The notes beneath the pieces were generated by a model. It ran no database searches, was not told the DNA's origin, and was given only the letters and a program-made list of their open reading frames with translations. The translations under genes and the position numbers were made by a program. A stretch of DNA of 64,000 nucleotides from Mesonia mobilis DSM 19841 (GTDB lineage Bacteria; Bacteroidota; Bacteroidia; Flavobacteriales; Flavobacteriaceae): the NCBI RefSeq assembly GCF_000423405.1, contig NZ_AUHX01000013.1:1-64000 (forward strand), in the 5' to 3' direction. Each line of letters starts with the position of its first letter. The first letter of the stretch is position 1. Below are positions 28,549-37,880 of the stretch, in pieces.

Positions 28549-31500
28549 TTACTCTTCTAATTTTATATCTAAACCTAAACCTTTTAATTCGTGCATTAAT
28601 ACGTTAAAAGATTCTGGTAATCCCGGTTCTGGCATTGGCTCACCTTTTACGATCGCTTCGTAAGTTTTAGCTCTACCAATTACATCATCAGACTTAACGG
28701 TTAAGATTTCACGTAAGGTACTCGATGCTCCATAAGCTTCAAGTGCCCAAACCTCCATCTCACCAAAACGCTGACCACCAAATTGTGCTTTACCACCTAA
28801 TGGCTGTTGTGTAATTAATGAGTAAGGACCAATAGAACGTGCGTGCATCTTATCTTCAATCATATGTCCTAATTTCAACATATAGATCACACCTACTGTT
28901 GCCGGCTGATCGAAGCGATCTCCTGTTCCTCCATCGTAAAGATAAGTATGACCAAATCTTGGGATTCCTGCTTTATCGGTTAAGTCGTTAATTTGATCTA
29001 AAGTCGCACCATCGAAAATTGGTGTTGCATACTTCTGACCTAATTTTTGACCTGCCCAGCCAAGTACAGTTTCATAAATCTGACCAATGTTCATACGAGA
29101 TGGTACCCCAAGTGGATTTAATACGATATCTACCGGTGTTCCGTCTTCTAAGAACGGCATATCTTCTTGACGAACGATTCTTGCCACAATACCTTTGTTA
29201 CCGTGACGACCTGCCATCTTATCACCTACTTTAAGTTTACGTTTTTTAGCAATGTAAACTTTTGCAAGTTTTAAAATACCTGAAGGAAGCTCATCTCCTA
29301 CAGAGATAGTAAACTTCTCTCTTCTTAGGTTACCTTGAAGATCATTTTCTTTGATTTTGTAGTTGTGAATTAAATCGGCAACTAATTCATTTAAATGATC
29401 GTCGGTAGTCCAAGTACCTTGAGTTAAATGTGTATAATCGTCTACAGAGTTTAACATTTTTAAGGTGTACTTCTTACCTTTTGGTAAAACGTCTTCCCCT
29501 AAATCGTTCTTCACGCCTTGTGCAGTTTTACCTCCAACAATAGCAAAAAGTTTGTCGATTAACTCATTACGAAGCCCTTCGAACTTTACTCTGTATTTAT
29601 CTTCTAATCTTGCAATATCTTCTTTGTCTTGAGCACGCTTGCGCTTATCTTTAATAGCTCTAGCAAAAAGTTTTTTGTTGATCACAACTCCGTTTAATGA
29701 TGGAGAAGCTTTTAAAGAAGCATCTTTCACATCACCGGCTTTGTCTCCAAATATTGCACGAAGTAATTTTTCTTCTGGTGTAGGATCTGATTCTCCTTTT
29801 GGAGTAATCTTACCAATTAAAATATCACCAGGTTTAACTTCTGCTCCAATACGAATCATACCGTGCTCATCAAGATCTCTTGTAGCATCTTCTGAAACGT
29901 TAGGAATATCGTTAGTTAATTCTTCGTTACCTAATTTAGTATCTCTAACTTCTAAAGAATACTCATCGATATGAATAGAAGTAAAGATATCTTCTCTTAC
30001 AACTTTTTCTGAAATTACGATCGCATCCTCGAAGTTATACCCTTTCCAAGGCATAAAGGCAACTTTCATATTTCTACCTAAAGCTAACTCACCTTCTTCT
30101 GTTGCGTAACCTTGACAAAGTACTTGACCTTTTTCAACTCTATCTCCTACTCTTACAATAGGCTTCAAGTTTACTGAAGTACCTTGGTTGGTTTTTCTAA
30201 ATTTAATAAGATCGTAAGTTTTAGAATCTGAATCGAAACTAACCATACGCTCTTCTTCTGTACGATCGTACTTAATCGTAACTTGTCTAGCATCTACATA
30301 TTCTACGGTACCTGCTCTTTCAGCATTAATTAATACACGAGAATCTGAAGCTACTTGACGCTCAAGTCCTGTACCTACAATTGGAGAATCTACTCTTAAC
30401 AATGGTACGGCTTGGCGCATCATATTCGATCCCATTAACGCACGGTTCGCATCATCATGCTCCAAGAATGGAATTAACGATGCTGAAATAGATGAGATCT
30501 GGTTTGGTGCCACATCAGTAAAGTGAACCTCGTTAGGATCTACTACCGGGAAGTCACCTTCCATACGTGCAATAACCTTGTCGGTATCTATTTCTCCATC
30601 ATCTTTTAATGGAATGTTAGCCTGTGCAATTAATTTTCCTTCTTCTTCTTCCGCAGAGAAATAAACCGGATCGTTCTCGATATCGATCTTACCGTTTTCA
30701 ACTTTACGATAAGGAGTTTCGATGAATCCCATTCCGTTTACTTTTGCATAAACTGAAAGTGAAGAAATCAAACCAATGTTTGGACCTTCAGGAGTTTCAA
30801 TAGGACAAAGACGACCATAATGAGTATAGTGAACGTCACGAACCTCGAAACCTGCTCTTTCTCTAGAAAGACCACCTGGCCCAAGTGCAGAAAGACGACG
30901 CTTATGCGTGATCTCTGCTAATGGGTTGGTTTGATCCATAAACTGAGATAACTGGTTGGTACCAAAGAACGAGTTGATCACAGAAGAAAGTGTCTTCGCG
31001 TTAATCAAATCGATCGGAGTAAATACCTCGTTATCACGAACGTTCATACGCTCACGAATTGTACGTGCCATACGAGCAAGACCAACACCAAATTGCTGCG
31101 ATAACTGTTCTCCTACAGTTCTAACACGACGGTTAGAAAGGTGATCGATATCATCAATCTCTGCTTTTGAATTAATTAACTCAATTAAGTATTTTATGAT
31201 GGTAATAATATCCTCTTTGGTAAGTACTTGCTTATCCATTTCGATATTAAGACCTAATTTTTTATTCATTCGGTAACGACCAACTTCACCTAAATTATAA
31301 CGTTGATCTGAGAAGAATAACTTATCGATAATTCCTCTTGCAGTTTCTTCGTCTGGCGGCTCTGCGTTACGTAATTGTCTATAGATGTGCTCTACCGCTT
31401 CTTTTTCTGAGTTGGTAGGATCTTTTTGTAGCGTATTATGAATAATTGCATAATCGCCGGTTGAGTTATCTTCTTTATGAAGAAGAATAGTTTTAGTTCC

Positions 31501-32361
31501 CGTCTCTAAAATTTCCTCAATGTGTTCTTTTTCTAGTTCGGTATCACGATCTAAAACAATCTCGTTTCTTTCTATAGAAACTACTTCACCTGTATCTTCA
31601 TCTACAAAATCTTCATACCAAGTATTAAGAACACGTGCCGCAAGTTTACGACCTAATACTTTTTTAAGTCCAGATTTAGAAACTTTAACCTCCTCTGCAA
31701 GATCGAAGATCTCTAAAATATCTTTATCTCTTTCAAAACCGATTGCACGGAAAAGAGTTGTTACTGGTAATTTTTTCTTTCTATCGATATACGCGTACAT
31801 TACGCTGTTGATATCGGTAGCAAATTCAATCCAAGAACCTTTAAAAGGAATTACACGGGCTGAATATAATTTTGTTCCATTTGCATGGAAAGATTGACCA
31901 AAGAATACTCCCGGAGAACGGTGTAACTGAGAAACTACAACACGTTCTGCACCATTTATACAGAAAGTTCCGCTAGGTGTCATATAAGGAATTGTACCTA
32001 AATACACATCTTGAACGATAGTCTCAAAATCTTCGTGCTCAGGATCGGTACAATAAAGCTTTAATCTTGCCTTTAATGGCACACTATAAGTTAACCCGCG
32101 CTCGATACATTCTTGGATTGAATAACGAGGAGGATCTACAAAATAATCTAAAAACTCTAATACAAATTGGTTACGGGTATCCGTAATTGGGAAGTTTTCC
32201 ATGAAGGTATTGTATAACCCTTCATTTCCCCTTTCTTCTGATTTGGTTTCTAATTGAAAGAAATCCTGAAATGATTTAATCTGGATATCAAGAAAATCCG
32301 GATAATCAGGTCTGTTCTTTACAGAAGAGAAATTCAATCTTTCAGTTTGCTTTTCTAACAT
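28549..32361 (-). CDS. rpoB: DNA-directed RNA polymerase beta subunit
   Basis: A 1270-residue beta subunit. The rifampicin pocket reads [27 protein letters not shown], with wild-type residues at the positions equivalent to E. coli D516, H526 and S531, so no classical resistance change is visible. Other landmarks are [12 protein letters not shown] and the C-terminal [24 protein letters not shown] clamp segment. It is read after rplL across a 169-bp spacer with a large hairpin. The start [13 protein letters not shown] agrees with Bacteroidota homologues. Confidence 0.99.
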   Translation of the reverse strand: MLEKQTERLNFSSVKNRPDYPDFLDIQIKSFQDFFQLETKSEERGNEGLYNTFMENFPITDTRNQFVLEFLDYFVDPPRYSIQECIERGLTYSVPLKARLKLYCTDPEHEDFETIVQDVYLGTIPYMTPSGTFCINGAERVVVSQLHRSPGVFFGQSFHANGTKLYSARVIPFKGSWIEFATDINSVMYAYIDRKKKLPVTTLFRAIGFERDKDILEIFDLAEEVKVSKSGLKKVLGRKLAARVLNTWYEDFVDEDTGEVVSIERNEIVLDRDTELEKEHIEEILETGTKTILLHKEDNSTGDYAIIHNTLQKDPTNSEKEAVEHIYRQLRNAEPPDEETARGIIDKLFFSDQRYNLGEVGRYRMNKKLGLNIEMDKQVLTKEDIITIIKYLIELINSKAEIDDIDHLSNRRVRTVGEQLSQQFGVGLARMARTIRERMNVRDNEVFTPIDLINAKTLSSVINSFFGTNQLSQFMDQTNPLAEITHKRRLSALGPGGLSRERAGFEVRDVHYTHYGRLCPIETPEGPNIGLISSLSVYAKVNGMGFIETPYRKVENGKIDIENDPVYFSAEEEEGKLIAQANIPLKDDGEIDTDKVIARMEGDFPVVDPNEVHFTDVAPNQISSISASLIPFLEHDDANRALMGSNMMRQAVPLLRVDSPIVGTGLERQVASDSRVLINAERAGTVEYVDARQVTIKYDRTEEERMVSFDSDSKTYDLIKFRKTNQGTSVNLKPIVRVGDRVEKGQVLCQGYATEEGELALGRNMKVAFMPWKGYNFEDAIVISEKVVREDIFTSIHIDEYSLEVRDTKLGNEELTNDIPNVSEDATRDLDEHGMIRIGAEVKPGDILIGKITPKGESDPTPEEKLLRAIFGDKAGDVKDASLKASPSLNGVVINKKLFARAIKDKRKRAQDKEDIARLEDKYRVKFEGLRNELIDKLFAIVGGKTAQGVKNDLGEDVLPKGKKYTLKMLNSVDDYTHLTQGTWTTDDHLNELVADLIHNYKIKENDLQGNLRREKFTISVGDELPSGILKLAKVYIAKKRKLKVGDKMAGRHGNKGIVARIVRQEDMPFLEDGTPVDIVLNPLGVPSRMNIGQIYETVLGWAGQKLGQKYATPIFDGATLDQINDLTDKAGIPRFGHTYLYDGGTGDRFDQPATVGVIYMLKLGHMIEDKMHARSIGPYSLITQQPLGGKAQFGGQRFGEMEVWALEAYGASSTLREILTVKSDDVIGRAKTYEAIVKGEPMPEPGLPESFNVLMHELKGLGLDIKLEE

Positions 32362-32469
32362 CTATGGACGGAATTTGAGGTTTTCAGCTTTAAAAATTAA
32401 AGTTGAAAGCACATAATTAACTTTATAAAATAATGTGCAAAAAATGCACCAACGTATAATACGCAAAAA

Positions 32470-32508
32470 TGGTTTAGACCTTCAGGATTAACTCCTGAGG
32501 TCTAAACC
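32470..32508 (-). terminator. rplL-rpoB attenuator-like hairpin
   Basis: An outer stem of 10 bp (GGTTTAGACC with GGTCTAAACC) and an inner stem TCAGGA/TCCTGA with one bulged base form a very stable hairpin. On the minus strand it is followed by ATTTTTG, a short T-run. It sits between rplL and rpoB, where other bacteria place a partial terminator or RNase III site. A second small hairpin (GTGCA/TGCAC) occurs further toward rpoB. Confidence 0.75.
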
Positions 32509-32530
32509 TAAATAATATTGCTTGTTAAGC

Positions 32531-32905
32531 TTACTTAAGCTCAACCTCAGCTCCTGCTTCTTCTAATTGTGCTTTTAAAGCTTCAGCTTCGTCTTTAGCT
32601 ACTCCTTCTTTTACTGGTTTTGGAGCACCATCTACTAATTCTTTAGCATCTTTAAGACCTAATCCTGTAAGTTCTTTTACTAATTTAACTACAGCTAATT
32701 TAGATCCTCCTGGAGCTTTAAGAATTACATCAAACTCAGTTTGCTCTTCAGCAGCGTCATCACCACCAGCAGCACCACCAGCTACAGCAACTGCAGCAGC
32801 AGCAGGCTCAATACCATATTCTTCTTTTAAAATATCAGCTAATTCGTTAACTTCTTTTACTGTTAAGTTTACTAACTGTTCTGCGAAATCTTTTAAATCT
32901 GCCAT
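32531..32905 (-). CDS. rplL: 50S ribosomal protein bL12 (L7/L12)
   Basis: A 124-residue acidic stalk protein. The N-terminal dimerisation helices ([34 protein letters not shown]) are followed by an Ala/Gly hinge ([20 protein letters not shown]). The C-terminal factor-binding domain is [46 protein letters not shown]. It recruits translational GTPases such as EF-Tu and RF3, both encoded in this window. It follows rplJ by 55 bp. Confidence 0.99.
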   Translation of the reverse strand: MADLKDFAEQLVNLTVKEVNELADILKEEYGIEPAAAAVAVAGGAAGGDDAAEEQTEFDVILKAPGGSKLAVVKLVKELTGLGLKDAKELVDGAPKPVKEGVAKDEAEALKAQLEEAGAEVELK

Positions 32906-32960
32906 TTTCTATCGTTTTAAAATGTTTTATTTATAATTATTAAAAAGTGCGTACTATTTA

Positions 32961-33482
32961 TTAACCTTCTTTTTCAGAAAGTGTTTTTAAGATACCTGCG
33001 ATCTTACCACCACTAGACTTAAGCGCTGAAATAACGTTCTTCGTAGGTGATTGTAACAATCCGATGATATCTCCGATAACCTCTTCTTTAGATTTGATAT
33101 TAGAAAGAGCTTCTAAATACTCGTCTCCAACATAAATTGCTTCATCAATAAAAGCTCCTTTAAGAATTGGCTTCTCATTCTTTTTTCTAAATTCTTTGAT
33201 TACTTTAGCTGGAGCGTTACCAGTTTCTGCAATCATAATTGATGTATTGCCTTTTAAAGTTGATGGTAAATCACCGAAATCTTTTTCAGCTGCTTCCATC
33301 GCTTTTGCTAGCAATGTATTCTTAACTACCGATAATTTCACGTTAGCTTTAAAACAAGCTCTTCTTAAGTTAGAAGTTGTACCTGCATCTAAACCAGAAA
33401 TATCTGCTAAATAAATTGTTGAAGTATCAGCTAACTGGGCAGTTAAATCTTTTATTACTTGTGATTTTTCTTCTCTTGTCAT
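32961..33482 (-). CDS. rplJ: 50S ribosomal protein uL10
   Basis: A 173-residue stalk base protein starting MTREEKSQVIKDL. It anchors bL12 dimers to 23S rRNA through its C-terminal helix (SSGGKIAGILKTLSEKEG). The family segment ADISGLDAGTTSNLRRACFKANVKLSVVKNTLLAKA is clear. It lies 10 bp downstream of rplA. I see no space for a long L10 autoregulatory leader directly upstream, so translational control would have to act within the rplA-rplJ junction. Confidence 0.98.
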   Translation of the reverse strand: MTREEKSQVIKDLTAQLADTSTIYLADISGLDAGTTSNLRRACFKANVKLSVVKNTLLAKAMEAAEKDFGDLPSTLKGNTSIMIAETGNAPAKVIKEFRKKNEKPILKGAFIDEAIYVGDEYLEALSNIKSKEEVIGDIIGLLQSPTKNVISALKSSGGKIAGILKTLSEKEG

Positions 33483-33492
33483 AATAATTTAA

Positions 33493-34191
33493 TTATTGCT
33501 CAGTAAACCTTTTAGTATCAATCTCAACACTCGGGCTCATCGTGCTAGACATGTGGATACTTTTAATATACACACCTTTAGCGGCCTGAGGTTTTAATTT
33601 TACAAGCGTAGTTAATAATTCTCTTGCGTTACCTGCAATTTTCTCTGCATCGAAAGATGCTTTTCCAACTGCTGCGTGAACGATACCGGTTTTATCTACT
33701 TTAAAGTCAATTTTACCAGCTTTCACATCAGATACTGCTTTTGCAACATCCATAGTAACAGTACCTGTTTTTGGGTTAGGCATTAAACCTCTAGGACCTA
33801 AAATTCTACCTAAAGGACCTAATTTACCCATTACGCTAGGCATAGTCACAATAACATCTACATCTGTCCAGCCACCTTTGATTTTCTCAAGGTATTCATC
33901 TAAACCAACGTAATCTGCACCTGCATCTTTAGCTTCTTGCTCTTTATCTGGAGTTACTAAAGCTAAAACTTTCACATCTTTACCAGTACCGTGAGGTAAT
34001 GTTACCACCCCCCTAACCATTTGGTTAGCTTTACGTGGATCTACATTTAAACGAACTGCTAAATCTACTGAAGGATCAAAGTTTACGTTAGATATTTCTT
34101 TTACTAAAGCAGAAGCTTCGGCTACAGTATACAACTTAGAACTATCAAGCTTTGCCTGAACTTCTTTTTGCTTTTTTGTTAATTTTGCCAT
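33493..34191 (-). CDS. rplA: 50S ribosomal protein uL1
   Basis: A 232-residue protein of the L1 stalk, which binds 23S rRNA near the E site and, in many bacteria, its own mRNA. Typical segments are [44 protein letters not shown] and [21 protein letters not shown]. The length is normal. It lies 19 bp after rplK in the standard KAJL order. Confidence 0.99.
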   Translation of the reverse strand: MAKLTKKQKEVQAKLDSSKLYTVAEASALVKEISNVNFDPSVDLAVRLNVDPRKANQMVRGVVTLPHGTGKDVKVLALVTPDKEQEAKDAGADYVGLDEYLEKIKGGWTDVDVIVTMPSVMGKLGPLGRILGPRGLMPNPKTGTVTMDVAKAVSDVKAGKIDFKVDKTGIVHAAVGKASFDAEKIAGNARELLTTLVKLKPQAAKGVYIKSIHMSSTMSPSVEIDTKRFTEQ

Positions 34192-34210
34192 TTCTTAGTT
34201 TCTTTTTAGA

Positions 34211-34648
34211 TTAAAATGGTGCATCACCTTTTACTGTTATTCCCATAGAACGTGCTGTACCAGCAACCATCTTCATAGCAGACTCAACAGTAAATGCATT
34301 AAGGTCTTGCATTTTATCTTCTGCAATCGCTTTAACCTGATCCCAAGAAATACTTGCTACTTTCTTACGATTAGGTTCTCCCGAACCTTTTTTAGTTTTC
34401 GCTGCTTCCATAATCTGAACAGCTGCTGGAGGAGTCTTGATAACAAAATCGAAAGATTTATCTTTGTAAACTGTAATTACAACAGGTAATACTTTCCCTT
34501 GTTTATCTTGAGTTCTACCATTGAACTGCTTACAGAATTCCATGATATTAACCCCGGCAGCACCTAAAGCAGGTCCAACTGGTGGAGACGGGTTAGCCGC
34601 ACCTCCGCGCACTTGTAATTTTACAACCTTACTTACTTCTTTTGCCAT
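34211..34648 (-). CDS. rplK: 50S ribosomal protein uL11
   Basis: A 145-residue protein of the GTPase-associated centre. The N-terminal domain motif is [35 protein letters not shown], which contains the thiostrepton-region prolines. The C-terminal rRNA-binding domain ends [14 protein letters not shown]. It follows nusG by 82 bp, a spacer without a clear promoter or terminator. Confidence 0.99.
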   Translation of the reverse strand: MAKEVSKVVKLQVRGGAANPSPPVGPALGAAGVNIMEFCKQFNGRTQDKQGKVLPVVITVYKDKSFDFVIKTPPAAVQIMEAAKTKKGSGEPNRKKVASISWDQVKAIAEDKMQDLNAFTVESAMKMVAGTARSMGITVKGDAPF

Positions 34649-34730
34649 TTTTAAAAAAATTTAATTTGAATTATTAATTAAAAAAGTGGAAGCATTAATA
34701 ACAATAATTCTATATATAAGTGTAACAATT

Positions 34731-35282
34731 TTAAATCTTCTCTACCTGCATATAACTTAACTCTAATGGTGTTTTTCTTCCAAAAATCTTCACCATTACT
34801 TCAAGCTTACGCTTTTCTTCATTTACTTTTTCAACAGTACCGTTAAAACCATTAAAAGGACCATCTATAACCTTAATAGTCTCTCCAACAGTGTAAGGAA
34901 TCACTACATTATCTTGTTTAACAGATAACTCATCTACCTTACCTAACATTCTGTTTACTTCAGATTGTCTTAACGGAACAGGATCTCCTCCTTTGGTTTC
35001 ACCTAAAAAGCCGATTACTCCATTAATCCCTTTAATAATATGAGGAACCTCACCTTCTAAAGCTGCCTGAACCATTATATACCCAGGAAAATAAACTCTT
35101 TCTTTATTTATTTTCTTCCCATTTCTAACCTGAATAACTTTTTCAGTAGGAACAAGAATTTGCTCTATATAATCTTCTAATCCTTGGTGAGCAATCTCTT
35201 TCTCGATATAGTCTTTGATTTTATTCTCTTGACCACTTACCGATCTTACTACATACCACTTTTTCGCTTTATTCTCTGCCAT
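34731..35282 (-). CDS. nusG: transcription termination/antitermination factor NusG
   Basis: A 183-residue transcription elongation factor. The N-terminal NGN domain (KKWYVVRSVSGQENKIKDYIEKEI, VYFPGYIMVQ) binds RNA polymerase. The C-terminal KOW domain (GETIKVIDGPFNGFNGTVEKVNEEKRKLEV) contacts Rho or ribosomal protein S10. It lies 12 bp downstream of secE, the near-universal secE-nusG pair. The start MAENKAKKWYVV fits homologues. Confidence 0.98.
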   Translation of the reverse strand: MAENKAKKWYVVRSVSGQENKIKDYIEKEIAHQGLEDYIEQILVPTEKVIQVRNGKKINKERVYFPGYIMVQAALEGEVPHIIKGINGVIGFLGETKGGDPVPLRQSEVNRMLGKVDELSVKQDNVVIPYTVGETIKVIDGPFNGFNGTVEKVNEEKRKLEVMVKIFGRKTPLELSYMQVEKI

Positions 35283-35294
35283 AAATCAGTAGCC

Positions 35295-35492
35295 TTAAGA
35301 TTTTACCCAATTAAAATACTGCTCAATTAAAGAACTAAAAACCGTATCTACACCCCATATCAGTAAAGAAAATATTACTGAAAATACAAGTACAATTACA
35401 GTTAATCTTTGCGCTTCAGCATAAGAAGGCCAAGTCACATGATTCTTTAATTCATTATAAGACTCTGATATGTAGTTTACGATTCCTGCCAT
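35295..35492 (-). CDS. secE: preprotein translocase subunit SecE
   Basis: A 65-residue single-span membrane protein. The amphipathic segment YISESYNELKNHVTWPSYAEAQRLT, with the conserved W-P motif, is followed by one hydrophobic helix (VIVLVFSVIFSLLIWGVDTVF). SecE clamps the SecY channel. The short single-helix form is normal outside Enterobacteria. It is followed by nusG and preceded by tRNA-Trp. Confidence 0.97.
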   Translation of the reverse strand: MAGIVNYISESYNELKNHVTWPSYAEAQRLTVIVLVFSVIFSLLIWGVDTVFSSLIEQYFNWVKS

Positions 35493-35563
35493 TTTGTTTA
35501 TATATTAAAAAACTTTAATTAAAAATTAAAGTTTAAATAAATTTAGAAAGTCAATTCTAAAAG

Positions 35564-35636
35564 CACGGGTTGAGAGGCTCGAACTCCCGACACCTGGTTT
35601 TGGAGACCAGTGCTCTACCAACTGAGCTAAACCCGT
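35564..35636 (-). tRNA. trnW: tRNA-Trp (CCA)
   Basis: A 73-nt cloverleaf. The acceptor stem ACGGGTT pairs with AACCCGT, and the anticodon loop is CTCCAAA with anticodon CCA. The T-loop is TTCGAGC and the discriminator is G. The 3' CCA is not encoded. Its position between tuf and secE is the usual one in Bacteroidota and many other bacteria. Confidence 0.97.
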
Positions 35637-35642
35637 AAATAT

Positions 35643-35679
35643 AAGTTAAGGTATTTCGAAAATCAAAATACCTTAACTT
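35643..35679 (-). other. tuf-tRNA-Trp spacer hairpin
   Basis: A perfect 14-bp stem, AAGTTAAGGTATTT (35643-35656) with its complement (35666-35679), closes a 9-nt loop. It lies directly between the tuf stop and tRNA-Trp. No T-run follows on the minus strand. It may slow transcription, mark an RNase cut, or protect the tuf mRNA 3' end. Confidence 0.7.
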
Positions 35680-35693
35680 TATAATATCTATAA

Positions 35694-36881
35694 TTAGTCT
35701 AAAATTTCAGTTACCTGACCAGCACCTACTGTTCTACCTCCTTCACGGATTGCAAAACGAAGACCAACATTCATTGCGATAGTTTGGATTAACTCAACAG
35801 TAATTGTTAAGTTATCACCTGGCATAACCATCTCTACTCCATCAGGTAAGCTAATTGTACCTGTAACATCTGTAGTTCTTACGTAGAACTGAGGACGGTA
35901 GTTATTATGGAATGGAGTGTGACGACCACCTTCTTCTTTTTTCAAGATATAAACCTCTGCTTTAAATTTAGCGTGAGGAGTTACAGAACCTGGCTTAGTA
36001 ATTACCATACCTCTAGAGATTTGAGTTTTCTCAATACCTCTCAATAAGATACCAGCATTATCTCCAGCTTCACCTCTTGTCAAGATTTGACGGAACATCT
36101 CGATACCAGTAATAGTAGAAGTTAATTTCTCAGCTCCCATACCGATAATCTCTACAGGATCTCCAGTGTTAGCTACACCAGTTTCAATACGACCTGTTGC
36201 AACAGTACCACGACCTGTAATAGAGAATACATCTTCGATAGGCATTAAGAAAGGCTTATCTACATCACGCTCTGGTAACTCGATCCAGTTATCAACTGCT
36301 TCCATTAATTCTAAAACAGTCTGAACCCACTTATCTTCACCCTCTAAAGCTCCTAAAGCAGAACCAGAAACAACAGGACCATTATCACCATCATACTCAT
36401 AAAAAGAAAGTAAATCTCTAACTTCCATCTCTACTAATTCAAGTAATTCTTCATCATCAACTAAGTCAACCTTATTTAAGAATACAACGATTCTTGGAAT
36501 ACCCACCTGACGACCTAATAAGATGTGCTCACGAGTTTGTGGCATAGGACCATCTGTTGCCGCAACAACTAAGATAGCACCGTCCATTTGAGCCGCACCA
36601 GTAACCATGTTCTTTACGTAATCGGCGTGACCAGGACAGTCAACGTGAGCGTAGTGACGGTTAGCAGTTGCATATTCTACGTGAGAAGAGTTAATTGTAA
36701 TACCTCTTTCTTTTTCTTCCGGAGCATTATCAATCTGATCAAAAGCAGAAGCTTCTGAATATCCTGCGTCTGCCAATACTTTAGTAATCGCTGCAGTTAA
36801 AGTTGTTTTTCCGTGATCTACGTGTCCAATTGTACCTATATTTAAATGCGGTTTGGAACGATCATAAGTTTCCTTTGCCAT
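35694..36881 (-). CDS. tuf: elongation factor Tu
   Basis: A 395-residue translational GTPase that delivers aminoacyl-tRNA. The G motifs are GHVDHGKTT, the RGITIN switch I threonine, [16 protein letters not shown] and SGSALGAL. Domain 2 and 3 hallmarks ([32 protein letters not shown]) are present. It is flanked by four tRNA genes upstream and tRNA-Trp downstream in one likely transcript. A CTTAACA/TGTTAAG hairpin (36941-36964) lies between the first tRNA-Thr and the ATG. Confidence 0.99.
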   Translation of the reverse strand: MAKETYDRSKPHLNIGTIGHVDHGKTTLTAAITKVLADAGYSEASAFDQIDNAPEEKERGITINSSHVEYATANRHYAHVDCPGHADYVKNMVTGAAQMDGAILVVAATDGPMPQTREHILLGRQVGIPRIVVFLNKVDLVDDEELLELVEMEVRDLLSFYEYDGDNGPVVSGSALGALEGEDKWVQTVLELMEAVDNWIELPERDVDKPFLMPIEDVFSITGRGTVATGRIETGVANTGDPVEIIGMGAEKLTSTITGIEMFRQILTRGEAGDNAGILLRGIEKTQISRGMVITKPGSVTPHAKFKAEVYILKKEEGGRHTPFHNNYRPQFYVRTTDVTGTISLPDGVEMVMPGDNLTITVELIQTIAMNVGLRFAIREGGRTVGAGQVTEILD

Positions 36882-36991
36882 AATTAATACTTATTTAATC
36901 TTAGTTATATATTAGTGTTCAATTTATATACACATAAAAACTTAACAACATCTACGCTGTTAAGTGAAAGCTGAAAATCAATTCAACCTAG

Positions 36992-37063
36992 AGCCAACGA
37001 CGAGAATTGAACTCGTGACCTCTTCCTTACCAAGGAAGCGCTCTACCCCTGAGCTACGTCGGC
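36992..37063 (-). tRNA. trnT: tRNA-Thr (GGT)
   Basis: A 72-nt cloverleaf. The acceptor GCCGACG pairs with CGTTGGC, with one G-U pair. The anticodon stem CTTCC/GGAAG encloses loop TTGGTAA, anticodon GGT. The T-loop is TTCAATT. CCA is not encoded. It lies upstream of tuf. Confidence 0.96.
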
Positions 37064-37092
37064 CTAAAACCAACCTGCCATAAACAGATTAA

Positions 37093-37129
37093 GCTCTATT
37101 TAGCCTTGATATTCTCAAGGAAATAGAGC
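37093..37129 (-). other. hairpin between tRNA-Gly and tRNA-Thr
   Basis: GCTCTATTT (37093-37101) pairs with AAATAGAGC (37121-37129), with an inner CTTGA/TCAAG stem. The right arm includes the last bases of tRNA-Gly, so the structure could compete with the tRNA acceptor or guide 3' processing. Confidence 0.6.
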
Positions 37130-37199
37130 GGGAGACCAGGTTCGAACTGGCGACATTCAGCTTGGAAGGCTGACGCTCTACCAACTGAGCTACTCCCGC
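37127..37199 (-). tRNA. trnG: tRNA-Gly (TCC)
   Basis: A 73-nt cloverleaf. The acceptor GCGGGAG pairs with CTCCCGC. The anticodon stem CAGC/GCTG surrounds a loop with anticodon TCC. The T-loop is TTCGAAC. CCA is not encoded. Confidence 0.97.
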
Positions 37200-37239
37200 A
37201 TTCCAAAAATTAATTTATTTTTAAACTAAATTTCAGTTG

Positions 37240-37322
37240 TGGGGAGAGCAGGATTCGAACCTGCGAAGTTAAAAAACAACAGATTTACAGTCTGTCCTCG
37301 TTGGCCGCTTGAGTATCTCCCC
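37240..37322 (-). tRNA. trnY: tRNA-Tyr (GTA)
   Basis: An 83-nt class II tRNA with a long variable arm. The acceptor GGGGAGA pairs with TCTCCCC and the discriminator is A. The anticodon stem ACAGA/TCTGT surrounds loop CTGTAAA with anticodon GTA. The T-loop is TTCGAAT. Confidence 0.97.
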
Positions 37323-37361
37323 AATGGTTTTAAAAAAACCTTTCAAAATTTCATAGAACAG

Positions 37362-37435
37362 AGCCGATGGAGGGACTCGAACCCACGACCTGCTGATTAC
37401 AAATCAGCTGCTCTAGCCAGCTGAGCTACATCGGC
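37362..37435 (-). tRNA. trnT: tRNA-Thr (TGT)
   Basis: A 74-nt cloverleaf. The acceptor GCCGATG pairs with CATCGGC. The anticodon stem GCTGA/TCAGC surrounds loop TTTGTAA, anticodon TGT. The T-loop is TTCGAGT. It is the first gene of the tRNA-tuf operon and starts about 50 nt after the predicted promoter. Confidence 0.97.
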
Positions 37436-37465
37436 ATTATGTTCAACTTTTTACTTAAAAAAAGC

Positions 37466-37481
37466 CCGTTATCGCTAACGG
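37466..37481 (-). terminator. terminator-like hairpin at the start of the tRNA-tuf transcript
   Basis: On the minus strand CCGTTA-GCGA-TAACGG is followed by GC and seven T residues, a textbook intrinsic terminator. It is well placed to end hpf transcription (hpf stop at 37547). It also lies at about +1 to +25 of the tRNA-tuf promoter, so the operon must escape it. Confidence 0.8.
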
Positions 37482-37485
37482 ACTG

Positions 37486-37515
37486 CAAATATAGAGGTGT
37501 TTATCTTTTCTGCAA
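37486..37515 (-). promoter_or_regulatory. promoter of the tRNA-tuf-secE-nusG operon
   Basis: On the minus strand TTG (37515-37513) is separated by exactly 19 nt from TATATTTG (37493-37486). The bases after the -7 (CAGTCCG) resemble those downstream of the rRNA promoters. It lies between hpf and the hairpin described at 37466-37481. Confidence 0.8.
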
Positions 37516-37546
37516 AATTTTTTTACACTTTTTTTATATTTTTTTT

Positions 37547-37849
37547 CTAAGCATAAGTTTTCAGTTTTTCTTTCTTCTTTTTCAAACATCGCTTCATCGC
37601 ACTAACTCCTTCATCTACACCTTCTTCGAATTTCTTAGTAATCTTTTTAACGATAATTTCATCACCAGGAACACTTAATAAAATTTCTGTGATTTTATTT
37701 TCAGGCTCACTTGTTTTTTGAACTTTTAGGTACACATTCGCATTGATGATCTTCCCAAAGTGTTTTTCTAACTTATTTAATCTACTTTCTATAAAAGTGA
37801 TTAATTTTTGATCGGCGTTAAAATTTACTGACTGAACATTAATTTTCAT
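37547..37849 (-). CDS. hpf: ribosome hibernation promoting factor, short HPF/RaiA family
   Basis: A 100-residue short-form protein (MKINVQSVNFNADQKLITFIESRLNKLEKHFGKI...) of the HPF/YfiA family. It binds the decoding region of idle 30S subunits and promotes 100S formation or silencing. The basic C-terminal tail is KRCLKKKKEKLKTYA. No long-form C-terminal dimerisation domain is present. It lies 31 bp after xerC, in the conserved rpsU-xerC-hpf-tRNA-tuf neighbourhood of Bacteroidota. Confidence 0.92.
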   Translation of the reverse strand: MKINVQSVNFNADQKLITFIESRLNKLEKHFGKIINANVYLKVQKTSEPENKITEILLSVPGDEIIVKKITKKFEEGVDEGVSAMKRCLKKKKEKLKTYA

Positions 37850-37880
37850 ATCCTAAAGTTTTGGTTAGTTAGACAATAAT

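Noticed and set aside
30890-30990. Possible rifampicin-resistance changes in rpoB
   Set aside because: The cluster reads [27 protein letters not shown], with wild-type residues at the main resistance positions.
37239-37424. A plus-strand 61-codon frame beginning MGRAGFEPAKL
   Set aside because: It lies across the antisense of tRNA-Tyr and tRNA-Thr. The phrases GFEPAKL and RDSNPRPADYKSAALA are well-known spurious translations of tRNA antisense.
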